A stretch of DNA of 64,000 nt from Chlorops oryzae (taxonomy: Eukaryota > Arthropoda > Insecta > Diptera > Chloropidae), in contig CM035806.1 in assembly GCA_020466095.1 (NCBI GenBank), forward strand, positions 7,075,122-7,139,121, in the 5' to 3' direction. The position numbers and the translations under genes were made by a program. Shown here in pieces: positions 1 through 18,168 of this stretch (positions are counted from its first letter, which is position 1; each line of letters begins with the position of its first letter). Below the pieces are notes generated by a model that was not told the DNA's origin, did not search any database, and saw only the letters and a program-made list of their open reading frames with translations.

Positions 1-391
1 AAATTTGTTTTGTTTACTTACTGCTGTCCTTAGCTAGCTCCCTGTGAGGCATAGGGCCTCGATATAGAACATATATAACTATATATGTCACTCAGGAGCC
101 GTTTCTATTTTGGCTCTTTTCAACACGGTCTTGGGTACCAACCACGGTCTTGGGTACCCACCAAAATGAGCATTTTTCACTTAGGTACTCACCAAAAGTA
201 TTTCTCTCTCGCTCTTTTTTTGCTTGCCGAGTAACATCTCTTTCTAACTGGCGCGAAATGTCCCGCCCAAAATCTATGAGAGTGGCATATATAGTAATAT
301 ATGATATAGAATTTAATGTACCCAAAACCTTCTCATATCTCTGTACTATTGACGCCATCTCGCGCATCGGGCTGACACTATTTTCCCCATG

Positions 392-424
<33 letters not shown>

Positions 425-1172
425 GTACCTAATCGAGAAAATATTTACAGCAAAATATTTAAAAATAAAATATCAGGTCTGAAAGGGTTAAAACATAAAT
501 GGTTGCAATCGAACAAATTGAATTCACCGTGCTTCAATGCCTTTGCCAGTATTGCATTTATACGAAGGAAATAAGGGATTCCCCTCTCAGTTTGAACTTT
601 ATGGGCGGGGTAGGGTTAGTGAGTGGAAAAGATTTCGCCGAAAAAGTTCAAATCTATTTATTAAAACCCATAGTACGTTAAACGCATAACATTCGAAGAA
701 TATTGAGTATTATTTTCATAGAGAAATATCAACAAATACGGCAACGCCAGCAATTATTCTGAAGCGTCTGGGAAAAAATTAGAATTGCGGTGTCCCTCAT
801 AACTCGGGGCTGGATCATCTGAAAAAAAAAAAAAAAACAAAGTTGTTTCTTTTTAGATAATCGTTTTGGTCAGGGAACGCTGGGAGGGTTTTTCGAAATT
901 TATATTTTTCAATTTTTACGGAACACTTTGAAGGGACAGATGCGATTTTTAGCGAAAAAATCGGCTAAATTGTTGAAAAAAAAAAAAAAAAAAAAAAAAA
1001 CCTGGAGTTACCTGGTAAATTATGTACAGATATGTATTGTGTTTAAAATTTCGAAAGAATAGGCGCAAATTTAATAGGTTTTGAAGTTATGAAGAAGGGG
1101 CGGGGCGCTGACTTTGAAATCGTCGTTTTCATCAAAATCGATTTGAAGTTACTTTTTTTTTTCAAACACATC

Positions 1173-1755
1173 TAGTGTTGAAACAAAATGAGTAAATACT
1201 ACTTGATATCGAATACTTTTAGTCGATACTGAGTATATTTTGTACTCAATATTTACCACCAAGTATTTTCGCGGTATCGATACTTTAAAGTCAGTATTTA
1301 CTCATAATATTTTCCTTGTATTAGTCCTGGGGTTTTCCCTTTTTGAGGGACTTTTTCGATTTCATTTTGATATGGATTTTTCTTAAGCATTTTCTTAGGA
1401 AGGGAAAAGGGATTTTTATAAATTATCTAAAGGTAAAACCTGCGCCAAATTATTGCCAGCACTGACAAGAAACAGTAATTCAAAAAGAAATGGCCAAGTC
1501 GAAGGTCTGGATCCATTTTACGCGCTTGGATTCCACAAGTGCAAAGTGCCGTATTTGTTTTAAAACACTTGAAGTCCTTGTGTTACCTGTGTTATGATGT
1601 GTAAATACCAAGAATCATAAAAATTTACTTAATCTTGAGCAAGTACTACCTAGTATCGATACTTTTGGTTCGGTATTTTAGTGGTATCGATACTTTATCT
1701 CGATACATTAAATGAGTACTGGTATCGATACTTTAATGGTATCGTTTCAACACTA
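1173..1755. mobile_element. hAT-type non-autonomous element with 8-bp duplication
   Basis: The ends are TAGTGTTGAAAC and GTTTCAACACTA (12-bp perfect inverted repeats), flanked by the 8-bp direct repeat AACACATC (1165-1172 and 1756-1763). An 8-bp duplication is the hAT hallmark. Inside, GTATCGATAC-type palindromes recur at both ends, and a BED zinc-finger fragment lies at 1490-1597. Confidence 0.85.
1490..1597 (+). pseudogene. BED zinc-finger fragment of a hAT transposase
   Basis: A 35-codon open frame begins MAKSKVWIHFTRLDSTSAKC and continues RICFKTLE before a stop. The spacing KSxVWxxF ... AKCxxC is the first half of a BED zinc finger, the N-terminal DNA-binding domain of hAT transposases. 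The distal His/His half is lost. It sits inside an element that has hAT ends and an 8-bp duplication, which supports both calls. Confidence 0.75.
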
Positions 1756-2865
1756 AACACATCCAGGTGGGCCACTCGCTTTGAAACGCTGTATCTTTGT
1801 ATCCTCTAACGGGATATTCTTGAAATTTGAAAAGAATACTCTTGAAATGTTGTAAATTCAGAATAAAAATAGAAAAAAAATTTCGAAAATTTTCTAAAAA
1901 CCCCAAGCCCCCCTTAAAGTAGTAATACTCTGAAATAAAATATGTGGGGGGGAAATATAACTTCTTAAGTCAATTGAAACATAAAATGACACGGTGTTTA
2001 CTAAGCACACCTCTATGAATTTTTTTTTTTTTTTTTTTTTAGTCTCGGAGCTTCCTTGAACTCTCAGATAAATTCAAAATAATAAGGGCCCCATTATAGA
2101 AAAAGCTCCATTTTTGCTTCGTTTAGTAAATCAGTCGTTTTCTATTGCCTCACTCAAAACGAAATGGGCTTGACCAAAAAACAAAAAAAAAAAAAAAAAA
2201 AAAAAGGACAGTTGAGGGATGGCATTAAAAATGTTAAACGTAGTTCAATTATGAAACAGGAACTGGAAATTGTTGAATTTCTAAATCGAAATAGACCACA
2301 ATGCACAAGCTTTATTTATCACTCAAGATCGAAATTAGAGAGGAGGGCCCCTCTTCAATAAGAAGTATTAAAAAGAAGGTAAGTGAACATGTCAGTGTAC
2401 TAACAGTCCAGAATTCTCAGTGCGGACTAAAACTTTGTAAAGAAATCAATTGTTTGTGTCGTTCGTTATCGTTCTTTGTTCCTCTTTCTTTTTTTTTTTG
2501 AACTTTTAGTTTAATTATGAGCATGCGTGTTTCGTTTTTTCCCCTCTTTTAAGTTTTGTTTTCTGGTTTACTGAAAAACAATATATTATGCCGTAATGCC
2601 GTTACCCAAAAAAAAAAAAAATTTTTTTTTAAAAAGTTCCTTAGCGCCCCATGGTGCCATCGCCGATTCAAAAAATTAAAAAAAAAAAAAAAAAAAAAAA
2701 CAGACCGCCCAGATTAGGCAAATCGCTAGAAGCTATGTTGTGATTTTTTTTTTTTCAAGTTTCTTAAATGATCATGCACCGCCATATTAGCCATATTAGT
2801 CTCTGAAGGCGTAATTATTGAAGTCCACCTTTGCAACCTTCTTCCTGCCGTTTCTCTCTGTTTAG

Positions 2866-9303
<6,438 letters not shown>

Positions 9304-10410
9304 GATATTCAACGTCCGAACCGTCGTCGCATCTATGGCTCGGAATGATTATATCCTCCTCAAAAAAAAAAAATAAAAAAAAAAATGAAGAAGAAAAACT
9401 AACCTAAAGAACCAAGCTAACATAATTTGTTAACAAACAACAAAAACATCAACAACAACAACAACAACACAAAATAAAAAAAAATCTCTCACATTTATAA
9501 AATGTAATCGACTAACACAAAGTGCCCAATTAGCATTAGGCATTGTGTACCCCGGTATGCGGTATGCTTTGTAACTATGTATTTTACGTATTCTCTGAAT
9601 ACTGAATACTTCCCTTTATATTACTTTACTTTGTTTTATTTTATTGTCTGTTTAAAATTAGTTTACTATATTTATTTTTGTTTCATTCATTAATGAAATA
9701 TGTATGTCCCTTATGGTGGCGTTTACCATGCCAGAAGCTAGCACCTTAGGCAGTAAAACGCTTCAGAGTTTATCTTATGAATTTTTTACATAAGAAACAC
9801 ACCTACAAACAGTATATGAAAAAAAGAAAAGAAAAGAAAAGAAATAATAATAATAACAATAACGAAAAATGAAAACAAACACTTAAAGTGTTTGAAAAAA
9901 TTGAACTACTCTCCAAATAAACAACAAAACAACAACAACAACAACAAAACCGTCGTTAAAAAAGTTCAAAAAAACATCCACTAAGCGTTGCGTGCATCTA
10001 CTCACATGCTTGGATGCTCTCGTAAAATCGCCAGTTTACGTGAGTTTTCAAGCAATGTAAGAAATAACAAAAGAAAAAGAAAAAGAAAAAAAAAAAAATA
10101 AAATGAATATCTATGGAAAGAAGAAAATAGACAAAAGAGGAATTAAATGCAAAGACGAAAGTAATTTAAAAAAATAATAATTAAATTGTCTAAACATACT
10201 AAAAGTCATTATTGTTAGTTTAATATTAAATTGCTTACATAGAAACCTCACAGTTTCTCCCTACTAGTTTACCTTATTATCTCTTTTGTTTTTTGTTTTA
10301 TACACATATAAAGGTATATTTTCATAAAAATGTATCAATAATGAAGATTTTGTACTACTTATACTAAATTATCATGTTGTATTGATATAATAAAAGAATA
10401 ATAAACAAAT
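9304..10410 (+). other. shot: shot 3' UTR with poly(A) signals
   Basis: AT-rich, non-coding and almost free of recognisable repeats, unlike the introns. It has A-rich and CAACAA-type runs at 9420-9480 and 9925-9950. Two AATAAA hexamers at 10389-10394 and 10400-10405 are the best end signals. The exact cleavage site is not determinable. Confidence 0.55.
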
Positions 10411-10663
10411 GGATTTTGATAAATATGTATATGTATACCAGTATGAATGGATAATAAGCGCATTGGCATAAATTTACTCAAAACCTGTCGATGAGTGAAT
10501 TGATTTTCAACATCACTTATGACAAGGATTGCGAAAATTTTATTGGCCTTTCTCTATAAGGGATAAAATATGGAAAAAAAAACACATCAATACTCTATTT
10601 ACAAACTTTGAGTGGGCGTGGCAGGCGTTACGAAGTTGAACTTTTCCAGCTTTGGGGCACAAG

Positions 10664-11107
10664 TTGTGCTCGGACTTCTCGGTAGATCTACCACATTTTC
10701 ACTTTCAACCACTTCTACCACGCTAGGTCCAAATCTACCACTTTTTTTTTTTTTACTTATTTATGCCTTTGTTTTATTTATTTTATGATCATTTAGAATA
10801 ATTGAGAGCATAAAAAATGTGCTTCAATGTTATGTGTTATTGAAAAATATGTTTGCAGCTTCCTTTTGTCAAGAATGTTGTCAAGAATGGCAGTATTGGC
10901 GCTTGACGACATCCAATAAATATTGACACATTTTTTATAATAAGAGAAAATACCTAAAAACATGTAAGTTTCCCAATTTTCTACATGATCAGATGTGATA
11001 TATTGTATTACTATTTTAAACAATTTTAAATCTACCACTTTTTTATATAAATCTACCACTTCTTTTAAAAATCTACCACCTTTAAAAATTTTCAAGTCCG
11101 AGCACTG
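10664..11107. mobile_element. hAT-type MITE, GTGCTCGGACTT family, copy 1
   Basis: The ends TTGTGCTCGGACTT and AAGTCCGAGCACTG are inverted. The flanks GGCACAAG (10656-10663) and GGCACAAC (11108-11115) form an 8-bp duplication with one change. ATCTACCACTT-type motifs repeat near both ends. The minus strand has a 100-codon open frame, partly conserved in the copy at 28 kb, that I cannot assign. Confidence 0.85.
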
Positions 11108-11470
11108 GGCACAACAGTAAGCTATGTTTCGAATTTGAACACTGTGGGTTCAAAATTGTGGAATTTGGGTCCACCACCACTTTTTATGGGGGAAGCGGTT
11201 GGGGTGTTTTGATTTCTTAAATTGTTACGATTTTTTTTCCCATTTAACAAACTTAAATTTGAATTATTGAGTTCAAAAAAAAATTTTTAACATTTTTTTG
11301 GCCGTTGTTTCAGCTGTAAAAAAATTATTATTTCACTAATATCGTTTGAGAAACAAATGGGACCTATGATATATTATGCTATATGAATTCGAACTGAATA
11401 ATATTTCATTGGGTCATATGTCATATTCTGATTTGCCTCTTATTTATATGTGTCCGATTTTGCCGCTGTT

Positions 11471-12033
11471 CAGACTTCGAAAACAAACGAAACGATTCGC
11501 AATCGTTTGCTAAAAAGACCGAAACAAAAGGAATATTTCGAATCGTTTCGTACTCGTAACACAAACGCAAACTTTTCAAAGACAAAGAGCACAAACGGTA
11601 CGTTTGCCTTTTCGCTCAATTGGCTTTGCTTTGTTGCATAGGTACAATTGGAAACGAATCAAAAACGAAACGATTGCGAATCGTTTGTTTCTTTTCGTAC
11701 TCTTGTTAGTTGTTCATAGCCTGTCGAAGACACAGCACGTAATAATCAATATTTTTTTCATTCATTCATGCCATCTTCTAGTGCACAAAACCATTTGAAA
11801 ACGTTTGCCGAAAAGTGTATTCTCAAAGCTTTTGAATTCGCTCTCTTTGATTGGCTGTCGAGATGAGCACGTTTCAACTAATTTACGGTTTTCGTTCGTG
11901 TACGCAAACTGTACGAAAAGAATCGCTGCAATCGTTCTCATTGTTTTTGTTTCGTATTTCGTTTTGCGCTCCGAGCAGTACGGTACGAAACGCGTTTAAA
12001 GGTTTCGTTTCGTTTGTTTGTTTTCGAACTCTG
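11471..12033. mobile_element. hAT-type MITE rich in CGTTTCG motifs
   Basis: The left end is CAGACTTCGAAAACAAACGA and the right end is its near-perfect inverse ending CGAACTCTG. The flanks CCGCTGTT (11463-11470) and CCGCTGTC (12034-12041) make an 8-bp duplication with one mismatch. The interior repeats AAACGAAACGATT/AATCGTTTG palindromic motifs at least five times. Confidence 0.8.
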
Positions 12034-12445
12034 CCGCTGTCGCTACGCAAAGAAACCGTGACAGCGGTGAAAAACGGGTAAAAGGTGGGCAACACTTCAA
12101 GCTCAGCTGCTCGGGCTTTTTTCCCGCAATGCTTGATGGGCAGCACCGGTTGCGAAATCCTTTGTCTTTTTCAAGTACATAATTCACTCAGTTACAATCG
12201 CCGAACATATAACGTTTAATGCGAAACTCGGTGTCGTTTTATTTTTGCGTGCATAACGCGAACCACGTCCGTTTTACATACATACACAGGACAAGGAATA
12301 TCAGCAACAGCGATGTCAGCAGCGCATCGTCTTTCAAAAGGTACGTGGTTGGTTTTTTTGCTATATTGAAACGATTTCCCATTGGCCCATTGCTGGGTCG
12401 GAAGACCAATTGACCTTTGTGGCACAAACAATATGATCAATATAG

Positions 12446-12800
12446 ACTTTTGGTTAATGCAATCACAGGGCATGGCGCTTTTGCAAAGCACCTCAAGGTG
12501 ATAGGAGTCGCCAAAAATGCTGACTGCCCGTGCTGCGGAGAGGAGGATTGAGGAAACGGCCGAGCATTATTTGTTCGACTGTCCGGCATTCTCACGAAGC
12601 AGACTGGTGGCATTCGGTACGTGTGACATATACGAAAAGAATGCTCTTTCCTTATCTTTCGGGAGTCTTCTAAGGTTCATTCATAGAACTGAGAAGACCC
12701 TGTAAAGAACATGCCATCTTGGGTCTGTACAATGGACAAATTGATGTCTGAGTGCTGCCCTTGAAAACAGGCTTTTTATAAAAAAAAAAAAAAAAAAAAA
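12446..12800 (+). pseudogene. 3' tail of a jockey/I-like non-LTR retrotransposon
   Basis: The translation gives NAITGHGAFAKHLKVIGVAK, then NADCPCCGEED, and after a frame shift EETAEHYLFDCPAFSRSRLV. TGHG...F, the Cys cluster and ETAEHxLFxCP are hallmarks of the C-terminal end of jockey/I-group reverse transcriptase proteins. A stop is followed by about 75 bases and a poly(A) run (12780-12800). The upstream part is missing or unrecognisable. Confidence 0.82.
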
Positions 12801-13265
12801 ATGATCAACTTCAGCTGTGTATTTAAGTAGGCTTCTAATTTTCTACTTTCGGACGGAAGCAAATTTTTTCTACAAATTCTTTTCCGTTTGCGGTGTCTTA
12901 CATTTTCACGAAGTTGTATCCAGCAAAAATTGCTTATCAGCTCCTGGTTCCAAAAGCCTTCATAGATTTGTTGAAGCCCCCTTTTATATTTCTTTTTAAA
13001 CCAGTGTAATCATTACAATATAAACCTAGCTGTATGAAACAAAGAAAATTGCCTCTAAAAATACTTTTCTATCTGCTTTTGTTTAAAAAAAAAACCTTTA
13101 CAGCGGAAAATTGGTACTTTTCAAGTTTTTGCCCATTAATTGGACCACAATATGTTTTTTAAAAGTATCTTCAAAAAATAACAAATTGAAAATATTCAAA
13201 ACTCGAAAATTCCCAGTAGTTTGCGAGAAAAACTCAACCTTCTGTTTTTTCTGTTCGCCTGGAGT

Positions 13266-13522
13266 CATGGGCGTATTTACAGTAGGGCAGGGAGGGGCAG
13301 CTGCCCCCCTCTAAATATTTTCTGCTCAGTATACACCGCAGAAAGTTTTTAAGGTGTATCAAGAAATGGGACAAAGCCGGAACGATCATTTTTCATAAGA
13401 TAAAAGGAAACCTATGCTTACATGTGAAAACACCTATGAACAGACGCCAAAGTGCTAACATACTATAGAACAAACTATTTGTATCTTTCCCCTCCCTGAA
13501 TGAGATTCTGAATACGCCCATG
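13266..13522. mobile_element. hAT-type MITE (CATGGGCGTATT ends)
   Basis: The ends CATGGGCGTATTTACAG and CTGAATACGCCCATG are inverted, with perfect 8-bp flanks CCTGGAGT (13258-13265, 13523-13530). 257 bp, no coding capacity. Confidence 0.88.
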
Positions 13523-14436
13523 CCTGGAGTATCAGAGACATTTTTTTTTATACGTAAATCCGCGTTTCAGCCACATGAGTCTTTAGTAAAGACCCTTAAG
13601 CCACAAGACTCTTTACGGAAACTTCGCCGGTAAGTATGCTATATTTTGGGCCTGCACAACAATTTGCACTCTTAAGCATACTTCTGTGATCAAAAGTCTT
13701 TATGATTCCAAAATTTTTTTAAAAATCACTTTAAACTATTCATAAGACAAAGTCGATGTAGAGATCATTGATTCTTCAAATTTTTGCACCATTTTGAAAA
13801 CGTTCGAAGATTAATGGGCATTTAGAAGGGCCTTGCCGGCTCTGGCGATTGGCCCCTTGAAAATGATATCAAAGGTTTGTTGATTTTTAGATAGGCGCTA
13901 CCAAAGAACACTGTAGAAACCGATTTTTTGGGTTCCTAATGCGCAGTTTCCTTGAAGTATCTTTGAAAAATCCTTGAAAAATTCTTTTAAGTAAGTCTTT
14001 TTCTTCAAAATGTTACATCTCAAAAACTAACAAAGATAGAAATATGAAACAAAAGGCAACTGAAAGCTTATAAAACAAGGTATCTAAAAAAAAATTCTTT
14101 AAATTTTACACTGAGAAAAAATTTTACACAAAAAAGAAAATACAAATGAAAGAATTTTTTTCAATGGATTCCCGTTTTCGCACCACTTTCTTTCCACGCG
14201 TAATAAAGAGAACTCGTTATTTAAAACTATTTTTATTGCAATTTAGATCTACGAAAATTGAGAATTTAAAAAAAAGAAAGAAAAAAAAGTTAAGATAATC
14301 GCTTGCTTTCTACTTCAAAAGTACATAAATCAAAGAAATACTAGAATAATTTTGAACAAATGATATATCAAAGTAAGCGATAAGGTTTTGTCTTCCAATT
14401 GACATCAATAATAATACTACTTACAACTACTTTTAT

Positions 14437-14500
14437 TTATATATAGATATATATATATATATATATATATATAAGTATATATATATATATAAGTATATAT
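14437..14500. repeat. (TA)n microsatellite
   Basis: An alternating TA run with two AAG interruptions, downstream of the Slc45-1 stop. Confidence 0.9.
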
Positions 14501-14843
14501 AAATTTTTGTATATATAAAATAAGAAAATTTCAATAAAATTTGAAATTTCATTTGGGCATCTCTTCCAAACCAAAATTTCTAAAATGTATAATAATATTC
14601 TCTTCAATAAATTAATAATTAAAATCAATACAAATTGGATTCACATAATCCAGACTGTGTGATTGTATGGACCTGTGCTACGGAACCAAAACAAAGGGGA
14701 AAAAAACGATGGAACACATAAAAAAAAACATTGGGTATTCTTTAATACTTAGTGTAACATGGACGTAATGACTCTTAGAAAATTACATACATCGAATCTA
14801 ATGTTTAAATTTTAAGCTTACGAGTGCTTATTAGAGCTTAATT

Positions 14844-15065
14844 TTAGACGTAGAGCACAAACATTGCACATATGGCACCAAGAAATGCTAACACTGTTGA
14901 CGCGAACAATATCGCACAAGTGGTCTGCATAACATCAACCAGAGGACCAACGGTGACGGAGACAATTAGCTGTGCGACGAAAACCATACTCGAAATGATT
15001 GCAACATCCGTTCCAAGTCCACGTTTCTGCTTAAGTGGCACCGTTTCTCCATTTCGCACCCGGAA
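14844..15065 (-). CDS. Slc45-1: Slc45-1 terminal exon (TM11-TM12, stop)
   Basis: The acceptor follows a long T run (cccttattaaag). Reads FRVRNGETVPLKQKRGLGTD, TM11 VAIISSMVFVAQLIVSVTVG, PLVDVMQTTCAILFASTVLA and TM12 to FVLYV before TAA at 14846-14844. RGLGTDVA is a conserved family motif before TM11. Confidence 0.93.
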   Translation of the reverse strand, partial: FRVRNGETVPLKQKRGLGTDVAIISSMVFVAQLIVSVTVGPLVDVMQTTCAILFASTVLAFLGAICAMFVLYV

Positions 15066-18000
15066 CTTTAATAAGGGACGAAAAAAAAAAAAAAGAAAAT
15101 GAGGCTTAACTTGGGTCCCTTCATCCAAAATTGACGATTTAAAGGAATATATTTTAATAGATCAGTACTTACGCAATTTTTGGCATGATAGTTGGCTACC
15201 AATATGTATGGCATCGTGAAAAGTGTACCATATAGAACACCGGCCGACGTACTGAATACGAGTACACCCCACTTTGTGGGCCATAGTCCTAGAATAAGCA
15301 TTCCGAAGGCATAATACAATATGCCAGTTATGTACACAACCCTAGCTCTATAAAACAAAAAAAAACATGAATCAACATGAATTTATAAATTGAAACAATA
15401 TAAAATATTAGCTCTCTCTCTCTCTCTCTCACCCCATCCACTTCATCAGTTTCGTTACGCTGATGGAGTATACCGAACAGGAAAATGCATAGACAGCCAT
15501 ACCCCAGCAGCCGAAACGAACTCCAGCCTCATACAATTGCGCAGCTTCGGATGATGGTGGCGCCTGGGAAAAGATGGGCGTTATGATTTTTTAAAATATT
15601 TTTTTATTTTTAAAAATTAAAAAATTTTTTTTTTAAATTTATTATATTTTTTAAAAATATTTTTAAAATTAAAAAAAAATATGTTCTCCATTTTTATTTT
15701 TTATTTATTTGTTTATTTATTTTTATTTATAATTTTTTAAAGAATTTTTGATTTTTTGTTATTTTTCAATTTTTTCTTTATTTATTTTTTTTATTTTTTC
15801 TTTATTTATTAATTTATTTTTATTTATAATTTTTTGTAGGAGTTTCCCTGAAAGCGGAAATTGTGTACCTTGGGATCACCATGAAATACTGCTTCGCCAA
15901 CAAAATCGGTGAAATACAAACAGTACGTGACATGTCCCATCCAACAGAATAGATTCGTCGTCGACAGTATTGCCATGGAATAGGGCATCACGAATATACT
16001 TTTCAGGTACTGTATGAGCGAAATGGGCCCCTCTGCTTCATCGAATTCTTCCTGTAGTTTTTCGGAATTAGTCGCTTGTGTTGTATGAAGACCGTCTTGT
16101 TTGATCTCACTGTTATTTTGATAGCCATCGAGGTACGGAGAAGAACATGGATTTATATCCTCTTTACCGTCTGATCCGGCTATTCGCAATTCTAGCGCCG
16201 TACTCTAGTGAAGGTAAGTTTTTTTAATATGTTTTTTTGAATTTTTCCCAAATTTTTTGTTTGTTTTTTTCTCACCTCCTTTAAGTAATAAACAGCATCG
16301 CGTTTCTTGCTCATTTCCCTCTTAATATCAGCTGCCGAAAGCGGCCTTAGCATCTCGTCTTGTTCGACTAGCTTAAGGGGAATCTCGCGGAAACTGGTTA
16401 TAGTGATCACGTAACAAATTACAAAAATAATAGTGACTAGTCCAAATACTGTGGGTATGTTCCCACCAAGAAAGGTGCCTGCGGAAAATCAAGACAAAAA
16501 AAAAAAGAGAATAAAGTTTATAGTTAAAGGTCAAGCTGAGAAGTTATCTGAATAACACCTCGTTGGATGTTATTCTCTGGTTAGGTTATGTACAAAAGGG
16601 ATCAACGAGGATTTTAGGGGGGAAAAATTCAAATGAAACTTTTAGAAAAGATTGTGTTAACTCCTGTTGACTTAAGCCGACATCCAGAATAATTCGACAT
16701 AGACCATATATGAAATATGTATTCGAATGATCAGCTTCGCCAGGAGATTCGGTTTAGCCATATCCGTCCGTTTGACTGCTTGTCTCTGTCTATGTCTGAC
16801 AGTTTGTCTGTCTGCTTGTCTGTTTGTTTTTCTGTAACAGTTGAGCTATCTGGATTAAATTTGGTATACATATTGACTGAGACATAGAGTAAGAACATAT
16901 TCGAGAATGGGCTGCTTGATCTATTTCTAGAGGTACCTCCAGTACAAGGGTCTATTAAAAAAATCACCAAAATATTTAATGCGTTCATTTTGTGAGATAT
17001 TTCAGTGAGATTTGGAAGCTTTTCTAATATCTAAGCTATTTATTTTGGAGTCTTGGGGTTTGTTAAACCCAAAATATTTTCAAAAAAACTATAGGTATTT
17101 ATTTACGTGGGTCAGGTACTGTATTGTTAGGCTTTGGTGACTATATTAAGTACCAAATTAACTTTACTATTTTAAAGATATAATTTGTTTAGATTAAAAA
17201 GGGGCCCAAGGGGCCTTTTTGAATCTGTAAAGTTCCTATGGTATTTGCATAAAAAGGGGAGAGATTTCAAAATAAAAACAATTTTATTTTCCGCTAAGTT
17301 CCCTAAGGTATACCCTAATATGCTGTTATGATGGGGGATGTGAAAATTATTCCTGCCCTGCGATTCATGCTTACCGATTTGTGTTCGTTCCCAGTCGATG
17401 CCTCCAATGGCATATCCAATTGTTCCGCCCAATCCAGCTAGCAAAGAGAATGTCGTTAAACCGCGTGACTGGTCTTCGGGAATGCAGACGTCTAGGATAT
17501 AAGTACGAGCAGGTGTCTGGCATGTATCGGCATCGAAATCTAAAAGCACCATGCCAAGAATGGTCAAGATCACAGCAAATTTGTTGTTCCTAAGATTATT
17601 CCCCTCCAATTCTTCGGCTTCAGGTAATCGTGCGGCAACGGTACCCTGATTGCTGCTAGAATTTCGAAATTCCAACGTCGCATTATTATAGCCCGTATCA
17701 CCCAATAGTATACCCAAATCTCGTCCGTATGGCACAAATATTAGACCCAAAAATATACCAAACGATAGCAACGATATGATCGGTCGTCGCCGACCCCAGC
17801 CCAGCTTGCAACGGTCACTTATCGAGCCAAGGAGCGGCGATACGAAAAATCCAATCAACGGCGACAGGCCCCATGCCATGGTCATGTGCTTGTGATTGAC
17901 ACCAATTTGTAGTAATATCGGCGAAACGAATGACGTCTCGGCAGCGTAGGCGAATTCTATAGCCATGGCAACGGCCGACAGCCGGAACATTTCGAATCGG

Positions 18001-18140
18001 GATTTTCGTCGAAAGACATGGGAGTAATCGTGCTTCTGCGCCTTCGCATGCTCTTCGCGTTCCTTTAGCAAATACTTAACCACCGGATTGTAACGCGACG
18101 AAAGCGTCTGTTTCGACGTGTCAACGGCAACGCCAACCAT
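14844..18140 (-). CDS. Slc45-1: SLC45-family sugar/proton cotransporter, complete coding region
   Basis: A major-facilitator membrane protein of the SLC45 / plant-sucrose-transporter-like family; known members import sucrose or related sugars with protons. Six exons (18140-17375, 16478-16276, 16204-15869, 15563-15433, 15347-15173, 15065-14844) total 1,833 bp, giving 610 aa, with phases 1, 0, 0, 2, 0 all matching. The diagnostic SDRCKLGWGRRRP loop follows TM2, and about twelve hydrophobic segments are visible. A long hydrophilic loop with EEFDEAEGP lies between TM6 and TM7, the usual position of the MFS central loop. The N-terminus is cytosolic and basic. It is convergent with shot. The family is clear; naming it Slc45-1 rests on recalled similarity to the fly gene. 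Confidence 0.92.
15173..15347 (-). CDS. Slc45-1: Slc45-1 coding exon 5 (TM9-TM10)
   Basis: Acceptor gttttatag, donor gtaagt. Reads ARVVYITGILYYAFGMLILG, a TKWGVLVFSTSAGVLYGTLF helix, then TMPYILVANYHAKNC. The PYxLVANYH motif at the end of TM10 is typical of SLC45 proteins. Phase 2 in, 0 out. Confidence 0.92.
15433..15563 (-). CDS. Slc45-1: Slc45-1 coding exon 4 (TM8)
   Basis: Acceptor ttttcccag, donor gtgaga within a CT/GA microsatellite. Reads APPSSEAAQLYEAGVRFGCW and GMAVYAFSCSVYSISVTKLM before KWMG. The GxxxGCWGM helix fits TM8 of the family. Phase 0 in, 2 out. The frame is too short to appear among long open frames but bridges exons 3 and 5 exactly. Confidence 0.9.
15869..16204 (-). CDS. 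Slc45-1: Slc45-1 coding exon 3 (central loop and TM7)
   Basis: The acceptor cactag gives the frame STALELRIAGSDGKED. The hydrophilic central loop with EKLQEEFDEAEGPISLIQYL leads into TM7 (YSMAILSTTNLFCWMGHVTY) and the FVGEAVFHGDPK end, phase 0, donor gtacac. Confidence 0.9.
16276..16478 (-). CDS. Slc45-1: Slc45-1 coding exon 2 (TM6)
   Basis: Acceptor ttccgcag, donor gtgaga. Encodes GTFLGGNIPTVFGLVTIIFV, then ICYVITITSFREIPLKLVEQ (TM6 and start of the central loop) and the basic loop KREMSKKRDAVYYLKE. Ends in phase 0. Confidence 0.9.
16738..16925 (-). repeat. dispersed CCGTCCGT/CTGTCTGT repeat in Slc45-1 intron 1
   Basis: TAGCCATATCCGTCCG followed by CTGTCTGTCTGCTTGTCTG and then ATTTGGTATACATATT. 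This resembles a common fly intron/intergenic motif series whose other strand reads CAGACGGACATATCC; the related form is present at 57,247-57,300. Its origin is unclear. Confidence 0.5.
17375..18140 (-). CDS. Slc45-1: Slc45-1 coding exon 1 (TM1-TM5)
   Basis: ATG at 18140-18138 (context AAAAATGG) opens MVGVAVDTSKQTLSSRYNPV. TM1 is FRLSAVAMAIEFAYAAETSF. The WGLSPLIGFFVSPLLGSISD helix with RCKLGWGRRRP is the family signature. An NATLEF/NSSSN loop offers N-glycosylation sites. LLDFDADTCQTPARTYILD is TM4 with conserved acidic and Arg residues. The exon ends after GGIDWERTQI at donor gtaagc, phase 1. The frame continues to 17172 without a stop but past the donor it is not homologous. Confidence 0.94.
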
Positions 18141-18168
18141 TTTTTTCTATCTATACTTTCGATTCCAG
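18141..18168 (-). other. Slc45-1: Slc45-1 5' UTR portion after a strong splice acceptor
   Basis: On the minus strand, CCTTTTGTCTTTTCAG ends at 18170 and is followed by 28 bases before the ATG. This pyrimidine-rich acceptor implies at least one upstream non-coding exon. There is no TATA or Inr immediately upstream of the ATG. Confidence 0.6.

Larger units (their letters stand above)
1..2865 (+). other. shot intron (upstream part)
   Basis: No exon was found here. The stretch holds long T and A homopolymers (390-420, 978-1001, 2018-2040, 2181-2205, 2680-2700) and one hAT-type element at 1173-1755. The open frames at 92-680 are short and homopolymer-driven and match nothing I know. Confidence 0.6.
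10411..14843. other. intergenic DNA between the convergent shot and Slc45-1 genes
   Basis: Holds three hAT-type elements (10664-11107, 11471-12033, 13266-13522), a non-LTR retrotransposon tail (12446-12800) and an AT microsatellite near 14.45 kb. I see no further gene. The last few hundred bases before 14844 should contain the Slc45-1 3' UTR on the minus strand; its end is not defined. Confidence 0.6.
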
